From DASUXY01 sp035301985 (lineage in GTDB: Bacteria; Bacillota; Bacilli; Bacillales; Amphibacillaceae), in NCBI GenBank assembly GCA_035301985.1, contig DATGTE010000052.1, positions 1-33,418 of the forward strand: DNA of 33,418 bases, written 5' to 3'. A model generated the notes under the pieces. That model saw only the letters and a list, made by a program, of their open reading frames with translations. It searched no databases and was not told the origin of the DNA. Shown here piece by piece: positions 16,117-25,184 of this stretch (positions are counted from its first letter, which is position 1; every line of letters begins with the position of its first letter). The position numbers and the translations under genes were made by a program.

Positions 16117-16378
16117 GTTCTGTTACGATTCACTTTTTAGATGGATATGGGGGAGTGGGAATATCGGACTTGTCGAAATGTGTAAAACGAAAGATTAAAA
16201 CAATATTTTCCACTGTAAATATGGCATGTTTTATCATAATATTGGGAATTATTTGCATGAAAGTGTTCTTTTTGATCGATACGTAGAAAAATCTATTTTA
16301 AAATAGGAAAATACCAACTCGTCTTTAAAGCTTATCATATGGTATAACATAAGTAACGGTTCACTAGGAGGTGTGAAA

Positions 16379-16564
16379 ATGACTGAAGCTGATGAAACTT
16401 CATTGCAACAGTTAGCCTTAAAAGTACAACAGCACGAAAAAACGATTGCACAATTAGTAGAAATCATTGCTACGACGAATGGTCGCATCTCCGAGTTGGT
16501 GGATACATTAAAGGATCCTCAGTATTATTCAAACAATCTTCATGTATCTTCCCCCGAAAGATAA
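16379..16564 (+). CDS. Small coiled-coil protein of 61 residues, unknown
   Basis: The product starts MTEADETSLQQLALKVQQ and shows a heptad-like pattern over residues about 8-45 (LQQLALKVQQHEKTIAQLVEI), then a polar tail. No membrane segment or cysteine is present. The start is secured by a perfect AGGAGG (16366-16371) seven bases before ATG. It has its own terminator at 16607-16640 and lies between hpf and secA, where B. subtilis has no gene. It could be a small oligomeric regulator or adaptor, but no function can be assigned. Confidence 0.65.
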   Translation: MTEADETSLQQLALKVQQHEKTIAQLVEIIATTNGRISELVDTLKDPQYYSNNLHVSSPER

Positions 16565-16606
16565 TCTTCTAATTATCCCCAAGTCAACCTCTACAATTCT
16601 TCGCCT

Positions 16607-16640
16607 AAAGAGTAGTCCCCCCTCTGGACTACTCTTTATT
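16607..16640 (+). terminator. Terminator after the 61-residue gene
   Basis: AAAGAGTAGTCC (16607-16618) pairs perfectly with GGACTACTCTTT (16626-16637), a 12-bp stem with a 7-nt loop, followed by ATTTGG. The tail is short but the stem is strong. Confidence 0.7.
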
Positions 16641-17021
16641 TGGAAAGAATAGAGGATTTTCTTTTTTTAGCCCACTCATGCCAATATTGTAGTTGTCATC
16701 ACGGTTTAAAAAATGTTATGATAAATGTTGGATTATCATGTTTTCCCACAGTGGATTCATCGATGAGTAACTCGGTATCCAATCAGATGGATCATGTAGA
16801 ATAATAGCAGTCATTCCCATGCAATCATGGAGAAAACGATATATTAGAGGTGGGTTAAGTTAACTGATTCATTTAATGAATACGTAAGTCGGAAAAGCTT
16901 TTGATTCTGACTCATGGAACTCACTTTTGACTTTACTATATGCAGTTATTTTTGTGTCGACAGTGTGTGAATTTCTGCTTTTCAGTTCTTCCGTAACGGT
17001 GGACTCGTATAGAAGCGATAC
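16641..17021. other. Long leader region upstream of secA
   Basis: About 380 bases without a supported gene. TTGACT at about 16927 is the best -35-like hexamer, but no good -10 lies at the right distance. The region probably contains the secA promoter and an mRNA leader. I see no known riboswitch in it. Confidence 0.35.
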
Positions 17022-17078
17022 ATGAACAACATCGTCGGCCTTATTTTATTTGCTGACTTTTTTAACCATATTATTTAG
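17022..17078 (+). CDS. Candidate 18-codon leader peptide before secA
   Basis: ATG 17022 to TAG 17076 encodes MNNIVGLILFADFFNHII, a hydrophobic peptide. Its stop codon overlaps the beginning of the AGAGGAG site that serves secA. The upstream site is poor (AGAAG), and a short frame can arise by chance, so this is a weak call recorded because of its placement. Confidence 0.2.
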   Translation: MNNIVGLILFADFFNHII

Positions 17079-17091
17079 AGGAGCGTCCAAT

Positions 17092-19605
17092 ATGCTAGGG
17101 TTTTTGAAAAAGATTTTTGGCAGTCGAAACTCAAGAGAATTGAAAAGAATCCAAAAGACAGTCGATCAGATCGAAGCGTTAGAGCAAGAATATGAACAAC
17201 TATCGGATGATCAATTAAAACAAAAAACGGAACAATTTAAGGAACGCTACCAAAAGGGAGAAAGTTTAGATGACCTTCTTGTAGAGGCTTATGCAGTTGT
17301 CCGGGAAGGCTCAAAGCGTGTATTAGGTATGCGCCCTTTTCCAGTTCAGCTTATGGGTGCTGTAGCTCTTCATGAAGGGAATATAGCTGAAATGAAGACC
17401 GGAGAAGGAAAGACATTGGCTGCTACAATGCCGGCTTATTTAAATGCATTAACCGGAAAAGGCGTCCATATTATTACCGTTAATGACTACTTGGCTGATC
17501 GTGATGCGAACGAAATGGGTAAGCTGTATAACTTCTTAGGTTTGACAGTTGGTTTGAATGGGACAGGTTTATCCAAAGAAGAGAAAAAGGAAGCATATGC
17601 AGCCGATATTACGTATGGGACGAATAACGAGTTTGGTTTTGATTATTTACGGGACAATATGGTGTTGTATAAAGAACAAATGGTACAACGTCCTCTTCAT
17701 TTTGCTATTATTGACGAGGTGGACTCCATTTTAATTGATGAGGCGCGAACGCCGTTAATTATTTCTGGAACAGCACAAAAGTCTGCATCATCTTATCAGA
17801 GAGCAAATGCTTTTGTGAATACATTGAATCGAGAAACGGATTATACGTATGATGAAAAAACGAAAGGTGTTCAGCTCACAGAAGAAGGGATTAATAAAGC
17901 AGAACGATACTTTTCGATAGAAAACTTATTTGACTTAGAACATGTATCGTTAACACATCACATTAATCAAGCGTTAAAAGCTCATGTATCGATGCATCGT
18001 GACACAGATTATGTTGTTCAAGAAGGCGAAGTCATCATTGTCGACCAGTTTACAGGGCGGTTGATGAAAGGGCGCCGCTATAGTGATGGGTTACACCAGG
18101 CGATTGAAGCAAAAGAAGGATTGAATATCCAAAATGAAAGTATGACTTTAGCGTCGATTACTTTCCAGAACTTCTTCCGAATGTACCAGAAGCTTGCCGG
18201 GATGACAGGAACGGCTAAAACAGAGGAAGAAGAGTTTAGAAATATATATAATATGGATGTTATTGCCATTCCTACGAATGAACCGATTGCGAGGGTCGAT
18301 CATCCAGACTTAATTTACCGTACAATGGAAGGAAAGTTTCACGCTGTCGTCGAGGAAATTAAAGATCGTTATGAAAAAGGACAACCTGTATTGGTCGGTA
18401 CGGTAGCGGTTGAAACAAGTGAATTAATATCTAAACTTTTGAAAAAGGCGAAAATTAAGCATAACGTACTGAATGCGAAAAACCACTTTCGAGAAGCAGA
18501 GATTATTGAACAGGCTGGACAAAAAGGTGCGGTTACGATTGCGACAAACATGGCGGGGCGAGGAACGGATATTCGCCTTGGAGAAGGCGTTAAAGAGCTT
18601 GGAGGACTTGCTGTAATCGGTACAGAACGCCATGAATCCCGACGAATCGATAATCAGTTGCGTGGGCGTGCAGGTCGACAAGGTGACCCAGGCTTATCGC
18701 AGTTTTATTTATCAATGGAAGACGAGTTAATGCGTCGTTTTGGTTCCGATAACTTGAGTAATATGATGGATCGACTCGGAATGGATGATTCTGAACCGAT
18801 TAAAAGTAAAATGGTATCCCGGGCCGTTGAATCTGCTCAAAAACGCGTCGAAGGAAATAACTTCGATGCTCGTAAAACAGTACTATCTTATGATGATGTT
18901 TTACGTGAACAACGGGAAATCATCTATAAACAACGTCTGCAAGTCATTGAGACAGAAGATGGCCTTCGTGACATTATTGAAAATATGATTTTGTCAACGG
19001 TTCAACGTGTCGTCCATGCACACACACAAGATGAAGACGAAGAGTTGTGGAACGTTGATACGATTGTCGAATTTGTTCATGGTAACTTATTGCCTGCGGA
19101 AGATCTTTCCGTTCGTGATTTAAAGGGGAAAGACCCTGAAGAAATGATTGAATTGATCATGGATAAAGTTAAATTCCGTTATGATGAAAAATCAGAAGAG
19201 CTTTCACCTGAACAGATGCAAGAATTTGAAAAAGTGATCCTTTTACGCACGGTTGACACAAAATGGATGGATCATATTGACCAGATGGATCAATTACGTC
19301 AAGGGATCCACTTGCGAGCGTACGGTCAAAACGATCCATTGAGAGAATATCAGATGGAAGGCTTCGCCATGTTTGAAGCAATGATTGAAAATATTGAAGA
19401 AGAAGTGGCTAGATATATTATGAAAGCAAACATTCGCGAAAATTTACAGCGTGAAGAAGTTGTTAAAAATACACAAGCTGTCTCAGGTGGCCAAGATCAG
19501 AAAAAGAAAAAGCGCCGTCCATACGTTCGAAAACATAATATCGGCCGGAATGACCCTTGTCCATGTGGTAGTGGTAAAAAATATAAAAATTGTCATGGTA
19601 AGTAA
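17092..19605 (+). CDS. secA: Preprotein translocase ATPase SecA
   Basis: Motor of the Sec pathway, pushing unfolded preproteins through SecYEG. The 837-residue protein has Walker A MKTGEGKT (101-108), the DEAD-type box in IIDEVDSILIDEARTPL, the helicase motifs of NBD2 (TNMAGRGTDI, RGRAGRQGDPG) and the C-terminal zinc-binding tail CPCGSGKKYKNCH (Cys823, 825, 834 and His835), which binds SecB or ribosomes in other bacteria. The frame is open from 17050, but ATG 17092 follows AGAGGAG by eight bases and gives the usual MLGFLKKIFG N-terminus. A terminator separates it from prfB. Confidence 0.97.
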   Translation: MLGFLKKIFGSRNSRELKRIQKTVDQIEALEQEYEQLSDDQLKQKTEQFKERYQKGESLDDLLVEAYAVVREGSKRVLGMRPFPVQLMGAVALHEGNIAEMKTGEGKTLAATMPAYLNALTGKGVHIITVNDYLADRDANEMGKLYNFLGLTVGLNGTGLSKEEKKEAYAADITYGTNNEFGFDYLRDNMVLYKEQMVQRPLHFAIIDEVDSILIDEARTPLIISGTAQKSASSYQRANAFVNTLNRETDYTYDEKTKGVQLTEEGINKAERYFSIENLFDLEHVSLTHHINQALKAHVSMHRDTDYVVQEGEVIIVDQFTGRLMKGRRYSDGLHQAIEAKEGLNIQNESMTLASITFQNFFRMYQKLAGMTGTAKTEEEEFRNIYNMDVIAIPTNEPIARVDHPDLIYRTMEGKFHAVVEEIKDRYEKGQPVLVGTVAVETSELISKLLKKAKIKHNVLNAKNHFREAEIIEQAGQKGAVTIATNMAGRGTDIRLGEGVKELGGLAVIGTERHESRRIDNQLRGRAGRQGDPGLSQFYLSMEDELMRRFGSDNLSNMMDRLGMDDSEPIKSKMVSRAVESAQKRVEGNNFDARKTVLSYDDVLREQREIIYKQRLQVIETEDGLRDIIENMILSTVQRVVHAHTQDEDEELWNVDTIVEFVHGNLLPAEDLSVRDLKGKDPEEMIELIMDKVKFRYDEKSEELSPEQMQEFEKVILLRTVDTKWMDHIDQMDQLRQGIHLRAYGQNDPLREYQMEGFAMFEAMIENIEEEVARYIMKANIRENLQREEVVKNTQAVSGGQDQKKKKRRPYVRKHNIGRNDPCPCGSGKKYKNCHGK

Positions 19606-19636
19606 AGAATAGAGAATTGTCGATTGCGATCGTGGG

Positions 19637-19674
19637 CAGAAGCAGTCGATTATGAAAGACGGCTTCTGTTTTTT
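19637..19674 (+). terminator. Terminator between secA and prfB
   Basis: CAGAAGCAGTC (19637-19647) pairs with GACGGCTTCTG (19658-19668) with one mismatch, followed by six T (19669-19674). It should end much of the secA transcript. A TATAAT at 19686-19691 just after it could give prfB its own promoter, although no good -35 is seen. Confidence 0.8.
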
Positions 19675-19723
19675 GGAGTTTGGAGTATAATCGATCAACA
19701 AATATTTCTGAGGTGATAAAAAA

Positions 19724-20828
19724 ATGGAACTTGTAGATATTAAGCATGAGTTAGAACAAATGATTTCACGCACCGAACAATTTAGGGGGTCTCTTTGACT
19801 TAGAAGAAAAAGAAACCCGCATTAAAGAGCTTGAACTGCAAATGGCAGAGCCTGCTTTTTGGGATGACCAAGAAGCAGCCCAATCGGTCATCAGTGAAAC
19901 GAATCAATTAAAACATTTAGTCGGTGGGTTTAAACAAATCGTAGAAACGGTAGAAGACCTCGAAGTAACATATGAACTGGTCAAAGAAGAAAACGATCAA
20001 GAATTATTTCAAGAACTAAAAGAAGAAATGATTCAATTCCGGAAAGTTGTTAATGATTTTGAACTACAAATGTTACTGAGCGAACCTTATGATGCGAATA
20101 ATGCGATTTTAGAACTTCATCCAGGCGCTGGTGGAACCGAATCACAAGACTGGGCAAGCATTATGTTGCGCATGTACCAACGTTGGAGTGAGGATAAAAA
20201 CTTCACAGTTGAAACATTGGACTATTTACCTGGAGATGAAGCAGGTGTGAAGAGTGTTACCCTTTTAATTAAAGGGCATAACGCCTATGGGTATTTAAAA
20301 GCCGAAAAAGGTGTGCATCGTTTAGTACGCATATCGCCTTTTGACTCATCAGGACGTCGCCACACCTCTTTTGTATCATGTGATGTAACTCCCGAAATGA
20401 CAGATGATGTTGATATCGAAATTAAAAATGAAGATATCAAAATTGACACATATCGTTCAAGTGGTGCCGGTGGACAACATGTAAATACAACCGATTCGGC
20501 AGTGCGTATTACCCACCTGCCAACAGATATTGTTGTCACGTGCCAAAACGAACGTTCACAAATTAAGAACCGTGAGTCAGCCATGAAAATGTTAAAGTCA
20601 AAATTGTATCAATTAGAAATTGAAAAGCAAGAAGAAGAACTAGCTGAATTACGCGGTGAACAAAAAGAAATCGGTTGGGGGAACCAAATTCGTTCATATG
20701 TGTTTCATCCCTACACGATGGTGAAAGATCACCGGACAAATGTTGAAATAGGAAATATCCAACGTGTGATCGATGGTGACATCAATCCGTTTATCGATGC
20801 CTATTTACGATCACAAATGGACACTTAA
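19724..20828 (+). CDS. prfB: Peptide chain release factor 2, programmed +1 frameshift
   Basis: Recognises UGA and UAA and releases the finished peptide. It is read in two frames: codons 1-24 from ATG 19724 to an in-frame TGA at 19796-19798, then a +1 shift at CTT-TGA-C continues from GAC 19797 to TAA 20826, giving 367 residues. The stimulatory AGGGGG (19784-19789) lies just before the slippery CTT, as in nearly all RF2 genes. The product has the stop-codon recognition tripeptide SPF (204-206) and the GGQ catalytic motif (249-251). AGGTGA precedes the ATG. The shift is autoregulatory: low RF2 favours frameshifting and so more RF2. Confidence 0.97.
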
Positions 20829-21055
20829 ACCGATTGTTAATCGCTCTATGTTCCAATGAACGAATATGTGGTAAAAATGCCCATACTCATGTGTTCATGA
20901 AAATGCCACAATTCGCCATAAAGGCTATCATATCAATGCTTTAAGACGCCGATCATCAAAAGTGTTATGTGAAAAAGGTTTTAAATCAATATGGATTGGT
21001 TATAATATAAGTGTTAGTAGAATTTTATTACATTTTTGTAAGGGGGATTTTTTGT
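20829..21055 (+). promoter_or_regulatory. Intergenic region with the probable cccB promoter
   Basis: A perfect TATAAT at 21001-21006, about 50 bases before the cccB ATG, is the likely -10. The -35 at a normal distance (TTTTAA) is poor. Nothing else is recognised here. Confidence 0.4.
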
Positions 21056-21400
21056 ATGAAGAAATGGTTAATGGCTATTCTCTTCGGTTCTGCCCTTGTC
21101 TTAGGTGCTTGTGGTGGCGGAGACGATGGAGCAACTGATGGAGGCGACGCTGGTGGCGATGATGCTGGTGAAACGACTGAAGCATCCGGCGCTGAAGATC
21201 TTTATAAACAAAACTGTGCTTCTTGTCACGGTGAAGACTTATCAGGTGGTGCTGGACCAGACCTAAACAACGCTGGTGCTAACAATTCAGCAGACGAAAT
21301 CAAAGATATTATTGTAAATGGTCAAGGAAGTATGCCAGCTCAAGACTTACCAGAAGAAGATGCCCAAACCCTTGCAGACTGGTTGGCAGAGAAGAAATAA
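21056..21400 (+). CDS. cccB: Lipoprotein cytochrome c551
   Basis: A small electron carrier anchored by lipid to the outer face of the membrane, passing electrons to terminal oxidase. The 114-residue precursor has a lipoprotein signal ending LGAC (Cys19), a Gly/Asp-rich flexible linker (20-45), the haem c site CASCH (54-58) and the axial methionine in GSMP (Met93). The frame extends upstream to 21011, but ATG 21056 is preceded by AGGGGG (21040-21045) and starts the signal peptide MKKWLMAILF. The linker is unusually acidic, as in salt-tolerant relatives. Position after prfB matches B. subtilis. Confidence 0.93.
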   Translation: MKKWLMAILFGSALVLGACGGGDDGATDGGDAGGDDAGETTEASGAEDLYKQNCASCHGEDLSGGAGPDLNNAGANNSADEIKDIIVNGQGSMPAQDLPEEDAQTLADWLAEKK

Positions 21401-21411
21401 AGACTCACAAA

Positions 21412-21450
21412 AACTTGGTCTTTGCTCCAATGCAAAGACCGAGTTTTTTT
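21412..21450 (+). terminator. Terminator after cccB
   Basis: AACTTGGTCTTTGC (21412-21425) pairs with GCAAAGACCGAGTT (21432 onward) with one mismatch, a 6-nt loop and a run of seven T. This is among the strongest terminators in the window. Confidence 0.85.
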
Positions 21451-21721
21451 ATGGTTACTTTTCAACGATGTTCCATGCGTATGATGTAGCAACGTTATTT
21501 ATACGTCATGAAAACCAATCATTTACATCATGGAATGATTTAAGTTGAACAACTCTTAAAATTACATGTTTTCTAACGGATGGATGTGTAGAGAGTTGAA
21601 GTATTCCTCGAATCTTATACCAACAATTTCCATATGTTAATCAAATGTAACAAAATGCTAAAAAAAGCCTGTATTGAAATGAAAATGTAATCAATTTGTA
21701 TCTAAAAAAATTGCCGAAAGA
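21451..21721. other. Non-coding stretch between cccB and ftsE
   Basis: No supported gene. A small inverted repeat AATCATT/AATGATT lies at about 21516-21540. The rest is AT-rich sequence leading to the ftsE promoter. Confidence 0.35.
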
Positions 21722-21730
21722 TGTTATAAT
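21722..21730 (+). promoter_or_regulatory. Extended -10 of the probable ftsEX promoter
   Basis: TGT-TATAAT is a perfect -10 with the extended TGn element, about 90 bases before the ftsE ATG. The -35 region is A-rich and poor, as is tolerated with extended -10 promoters. Confidence 0.5.
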
Positions 21731-21817
21731 GGACAGGGATTGAAAGCAATGATTTACGAAGTAATAACAAATTATAATTTTTCTAAAATAACAAATGACA
21801 CATAAAGGTGAGAATAT

Positions 21818-22513
21818 ATGATCTTGATGATGGATGTCGAAAAGACATACGATAATGGGGTAACTGCCCTCAGCGGCATTAATGTAGATATAGAACCTGG
21901 TGAATTTGTGTACATAGTAGGACCGAGTGGTGCAGGGAAATCGACACTGGTAAAACTAATCTATCGAGAAGTAAAGCCGACAAAAGGAGAAATCGTCGTA
22001 AATAACACGAAATTAAACAAGCTGAAAGAAAGAGAGATTCCGTATTTGCGTAGAGAGATCGGTGTTGTTTTCCAAGATTTTAAATTGCTCCCAAAACTAT
22101 CAGCCTATGAAAATGTAGCCTTTGCATTAGAAGTGATTGAAGAACATCCTCGGGTCATCAAAAAACGTGTGATGGAAGTGCTCGAACTTGTAGGGTTAAG
22201 TGAAAAGGCCCAATCTTTACCGCATGAATTATCTGGCGGTGAGCAACAACGACTATCGATTGCTCGTGCAATTGCTAATCAGCCTAAAATTGTCATTGCG
22301 GATGAGCCGACAGGAAACTTGGACCCTGATACATCTTGGGAAATTATGCGTGTTTTTGAGGAAATCAATGATCGGGGAACGACTGTGATTATGGCAACGC
22401 ATAGCAAAGAAATTGTCAACACGATGAAAAAGCGCGTAATCGCCATTGAAGATGGCATCATTGTCAGGGACGAGCATGGAGGTGAATACGGCTATGAAGA
22501 TGAGGACATTTAA
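21818..22513 (+). CDS. ftsE: Cell division ATP-binding protein FtsE
   Basis: ATPase of the FtsEX complex, an ABC-type mechanotransmitter that activates peptidoglycan hydrolases rather than moving a substrate. The 231-residue protein has Walker A GPSGAGKS (35-42), the Q loop in VFQDFKLLPKL, the signature LSGGEQQR (138-145), Walker B IVIADEP (158-164) and the switch histidine in MATHSKEIV. Sequence similarity to B. subtilis FtsE is high throughout. AAAGGTGAG precedes ATG by five bases. It overlaps ftsX by 20 bases. Confidence 0.95.
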   Translation: MILMMDVEKTYDNGVTALSGINVDIEPGEFVYIVGPSGAGKSTLVKLIYREVKPTKGEIVVNNTKLNKLKEREIPYLRREIGVVFQDFKLLPKLSAYENVAFALEVIEEHPRVIKKRVMEVLELVGLSEKAQSLPHELSGGEQQRLSIARAIANQPKIVIADEPTGNLDPDTSWEIMRVFEEINDRGTTVIMATHSKEIVNTMKKRVIAIEDGIIVRDEHGGEYGYEDEDI

Positions 22514-23387
22514 ACGCCATATTCGTGAAGGGATAAAAAATATTTTTCGAAATGGTTGGATGTCTGTAGCCTCCATCAGTGCAGTTACTGTGACCTTAAC
22601 GTTAGTAGGAGTATTCGTCGCCTTAATGTTGAACCTTAACCATATGGCCGAGCAAGTAGAAAAAGACGTCGAGATCAATGTTCATATTGACCGTACAGCT
22701 GAGGATAAAGAGATCAAACAATTAGGTGCACAAATCGAGGAACTTAAACAAGTCGATACCGTCACTTTTTCTTCTAAAGATGAAGAGCTCGAAAAATTAG
22801 TAGAAAGTATGGGTGAGGAAGGGAAGTCATGGGAGTTATTTGAACAGGACAACCCATTGAATCACACGTTCATTGTCAAAGCGATGCACCCTGATAACAC
22901 AAAAAATATTGCCAACAAAATTAAACAATATGATCATGTAGAAGATGTTGTTTACGGAAAAGAAGTTGTTGAACGTCTATTTAAGTTTAACAATCAGGCA
23001 CGAACAATCGGTTTGGTCCTAATCATCGGGCTTGTATTTACAGCTATTTTTCTAATATCCAACACGATTAAACTGACCATCATGGCACGAAGTACAGAGA
23101 TAGGAATCATGAAATTGGTCGGTGCAACAAACTGGTTTATTAGATGGCCGTTTTTCATAGAAGGCATGTTACTCGGATTACTCGGTTCAATCATTCCGGT
23201 ATCTGGTGTGTTAGTCGGCTACTATTATTTAGACAAAAATATAAGTCCACACATCACCTTCAAATTTGCCGAGTTATTACCATTTAATCCATTGGCATGG
23301 CAATTGTCACTTATGATCATCGCCATCGGTGTGGTCATCGGAATTTGGGGAAGTATGATGAGTGTACGAAAATTCTTAAAGGTATGA
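22494..23387 (+). CDS. ftsX: Cell division membrane protein FtsX
   Basis: Membrane partner of FtsE. The 297-residue protein has a basic cytoplasmic N-terminus (KMRTFKRHIREGIKNI), a first membrane helix (about 22-46), an extracellular domain of about 130 residues that in other bacteria binds the hydrolase, and three further helices (about 170-190, 220-245, 265-290) in the FtsX-type permease domain (TIKLTIMARSTEIGIMKLVGA). ATG 22494 follows GGAGGTGA (22478-22485), which lies inside ftsE, so the two are translationally coupled. Confidence 0.95.
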   Translation: MKMRTFKRHIREGIKNIFRNGWMSVASISAVTVTLTLVGVFVALMLNLNHMAEQVEKDVEINVHIDRTAEDKEIKQLGAQIEELKQVDTVTFSSKDEELEKLVESMGEEGKSWELFEQDNPLNHTFIVKAMHPDNTKNIANKIKQYDHVEDVVYGKEVVERLFKFNNQARTIGLVLIIGLVFTAIFLISNTIKLTIMARSTEIGIMKLVGATNWFIRWPFFIEGMLLGLLGSIIPVSGVLVGYYYLDKNISPHITFKFAELLPFNPLAWQLSLMIIAIGVVIGIWGSMMSVRKFLKV

Positions 23388-23439
23388 AGACCGATATAGA
23401 TAAAAAAATGATGATTTAATTAGGGGAAGGGGAAGAAAC

Positions 23440-24960
23440 GTGAAAAAGTTTAATGCATGTGCGTTAGCGACATTTTTAGCATTGTCTGCTAACCCGGGTT
23501 TGAGTTATGTATCTGCACAATCAGTCGATGATTTAAATAAAGAGATAAATGAATTACAAGAAGAACAAGGAAAAATTAATGACAAGCGTGAAAACGTGAC
23601 TCAAGATAAACAAGAAACAGACAATAAAATCAATAAAAATTTAGATAAACAAAAAGAGATTCATGATGAAATTGAGTCAATTGATGAACGCTTGAAAAAA
23701 ATGAAAGAAGATATCGATCAAAAAGAAGCTGATATCGAGAAGACCGATGCGGAAATGGAAGAATTAGAAGAACAGATTGATCAGCTCATCATCGATATCG
23801 AAAATTTAGAGGAAAGAATTGCAAAGCGCGAAGAATTATTGAAAGATCGTCTTCGTTCCATTCAAAAAAGTGGTGGCTCAATGAAATTCGCTGAAGTCAT
23901 TTTAGGATCAAAGGATTTCGGAGATTTCATTAGTCGAACATCTGCTGTAAATACAATCATGGACCAAGACCAATCCATCATGGAGGAACATGAAGCGGAT
24001 AAAAAAGAATTGGAAAGTAAAAAATCGGAAGTTGAAGAGAAAAAATCAGCCGTTGAACAGAAAAAACTAGATTTAGAGAATCAAAAGAAAGAGCTCGTTT
24101 CTTTACAAGAACAATTGGATGAGCAAGTAAAAGAAAAAGAAGCTTTAATTGAGGATTTAGTAGAGGAGCAAGAAGAGCTAGAAGAATATAATTTAAGTTT
24201 AGAAGAAGAACAAGCCATCCTCGAATCTCAAGAAGCTTCCATTGAAAAAGCTCAACGTTTAGCCGAAGAGGAAAAAGGCGAATTGGAACGTCAAGCTAAA
24301 GAAGAGGCTGAAAAAGAAAAAGAACGTAAAGAACAAGCAGCTAAAGAAGAAGCGGCAACACAAGACGAAGACACTCAAGAAGTAGAGACACAAGAAACAG
24401 AAGAAGTTAACGAAACTCAAGAAACAGAATCAGTAGAAAAACAAACGCCAGAAAAAGCGCCAACTTCTTCAGAAAAAAGTCCAAGTCCTAAACCAAGTGC
24501 AAATAAAACTCCTGAGCCTAAACCAGCACCAGAGCCAGAGAAGCAAGGTGGAGACTTCATTTGGCCGGCAGCGGGCGGGGTAACATCATCGTATGGTACG
24601 AGAGTCCATCCGAAAACAGGACAGACAAAATTACATGCAGGAATTGATTTAGGTACTCCGGTCGGTACGACATTGAAAGCATCAGCTTCAGGGGTTGTTT
24701 TGACAGCTGGTACGATGAATGGATATGGAAAAACCATTATGATTTCCCATTCAATCAACGGGAAAACTTACACAACTCTCTATGCGCATTTGAACGATAT
24801 TAATGTGTCATCTGGACAAGCTGTGTCCCAAGGCGATGTGATTGGTGCAACCGGTAATACAGGAATGTCTACAGGGCCACACTTACACTTTGAAATCCAT
24901 GAAGGTCCATGGAATGCTGCAAAAAGTAATTCAGTGAATCCGATGTCCTATTTACCTTAA
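23440..24960 (+). CDS. Secreted coiled-coil M23 endopeptidase, probable FtsEX-controlled wall hydrolase
   Basis: A 506-residue exported protein with a Sec signal (residues 1 to about 26, ending VSAQS), a long Glu/Lys-rich coiled coil (about 28-300, with the interrupting segment SMKFAEVILGSKDFGDFISR), a Thr/Glu/Pro-rich linker (about 300-365), and a C-terminal LytM/M23 domain. The zinc ligands and catalytic residues are visible: HAGIDLG (His399, Asp403) and HLHFE (His481, His483). The architecture is like EnvC, but with all expected M23 residues kept, so it should cleave cross-bridges or stem peptides. It starts at GTG after AGGGGAAGGGGAAG and lies 52 bases after ftsX, strongly suggesting control by FtsEX. 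B. subtilis uses the unlinked NlpC/P60 enzyme CwlO instead. Confidence 0.88.
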   Translation: MKKFNACALATFLALSANPGLSYVSAQSVDDLNKEINELQEEQGKINDKRENVTQDKQETDNKINKNLDKQKEIHDEIESIDERLKKMKEDIDQKEADIEKTDAEMEELEEQIDQLIIDIENLEERIAKREELLKDRLRSIQKSGGSMKFAEVILGSKDFGDFISRTSAVNTIMDQDQSIMEEHEADKKELESKKSEVEEKKSAVEQKKLDLENQKKELVSLQEQLDEQVKEKEALIEDLVEEQEELEEYNLSLEEEQAILESQEASIEKAQRLAEEEKGELERQAKEEAEKEKERKEQAAKEEAATQDEDTQEVETQETEEVNETQETESVEKQTPEKAPTSSEKSPSPKPSANKTPEPKPAPEPEKQGGDFIWPAAGGVTSSYGTRVHPKTGQTKLHAGIDLGTPVGTTLKASASGVVLTAGTMNGYGKTIMISHSINGKTYTTLYAHLNDINVSSGQAVSQGDVIGATGNTGMSTGPHLHFEIHEGPWNAAKSNSVNPMSYLP

Positions 24961-25026
24961 GTGAAAGGTATAAAGAGAGAAATAAATAATGGAAAAATAT
25001 GTATGATCACACGGCTTTAATTTATG

Positions 25027-25057
25027 AAGACATCCCGTAATTTGGGATGTCTTTTCC
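25027..25057 (+). terminator. Terminator after the M23 gene
   Basis: AAGACATCCC (25027-25036) pairs perfectly with GGGATGTCTT (25044-25053), with a 7-nt loop and a short T-rich tail (TTCCATT). Confidence 0.7.
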
Positions 25058-25184
25058 ATTAAAAATACATGTATAAAAACGTTGAATAGCAACCGAAATC
25101 ATAGTCATTAATGAGATAACATGGTATGCTTTTCATTATTAGCTCGTATAATTTGTTAAATACGTAATTATTTGGGGTGAGTGC

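Noticed and set aside
22253..22678. A 141-codon minus-strand frame across the ftsE-ftsX junction
   Set aside because: Antisense shadow of two well-conserved genes with no binding site.
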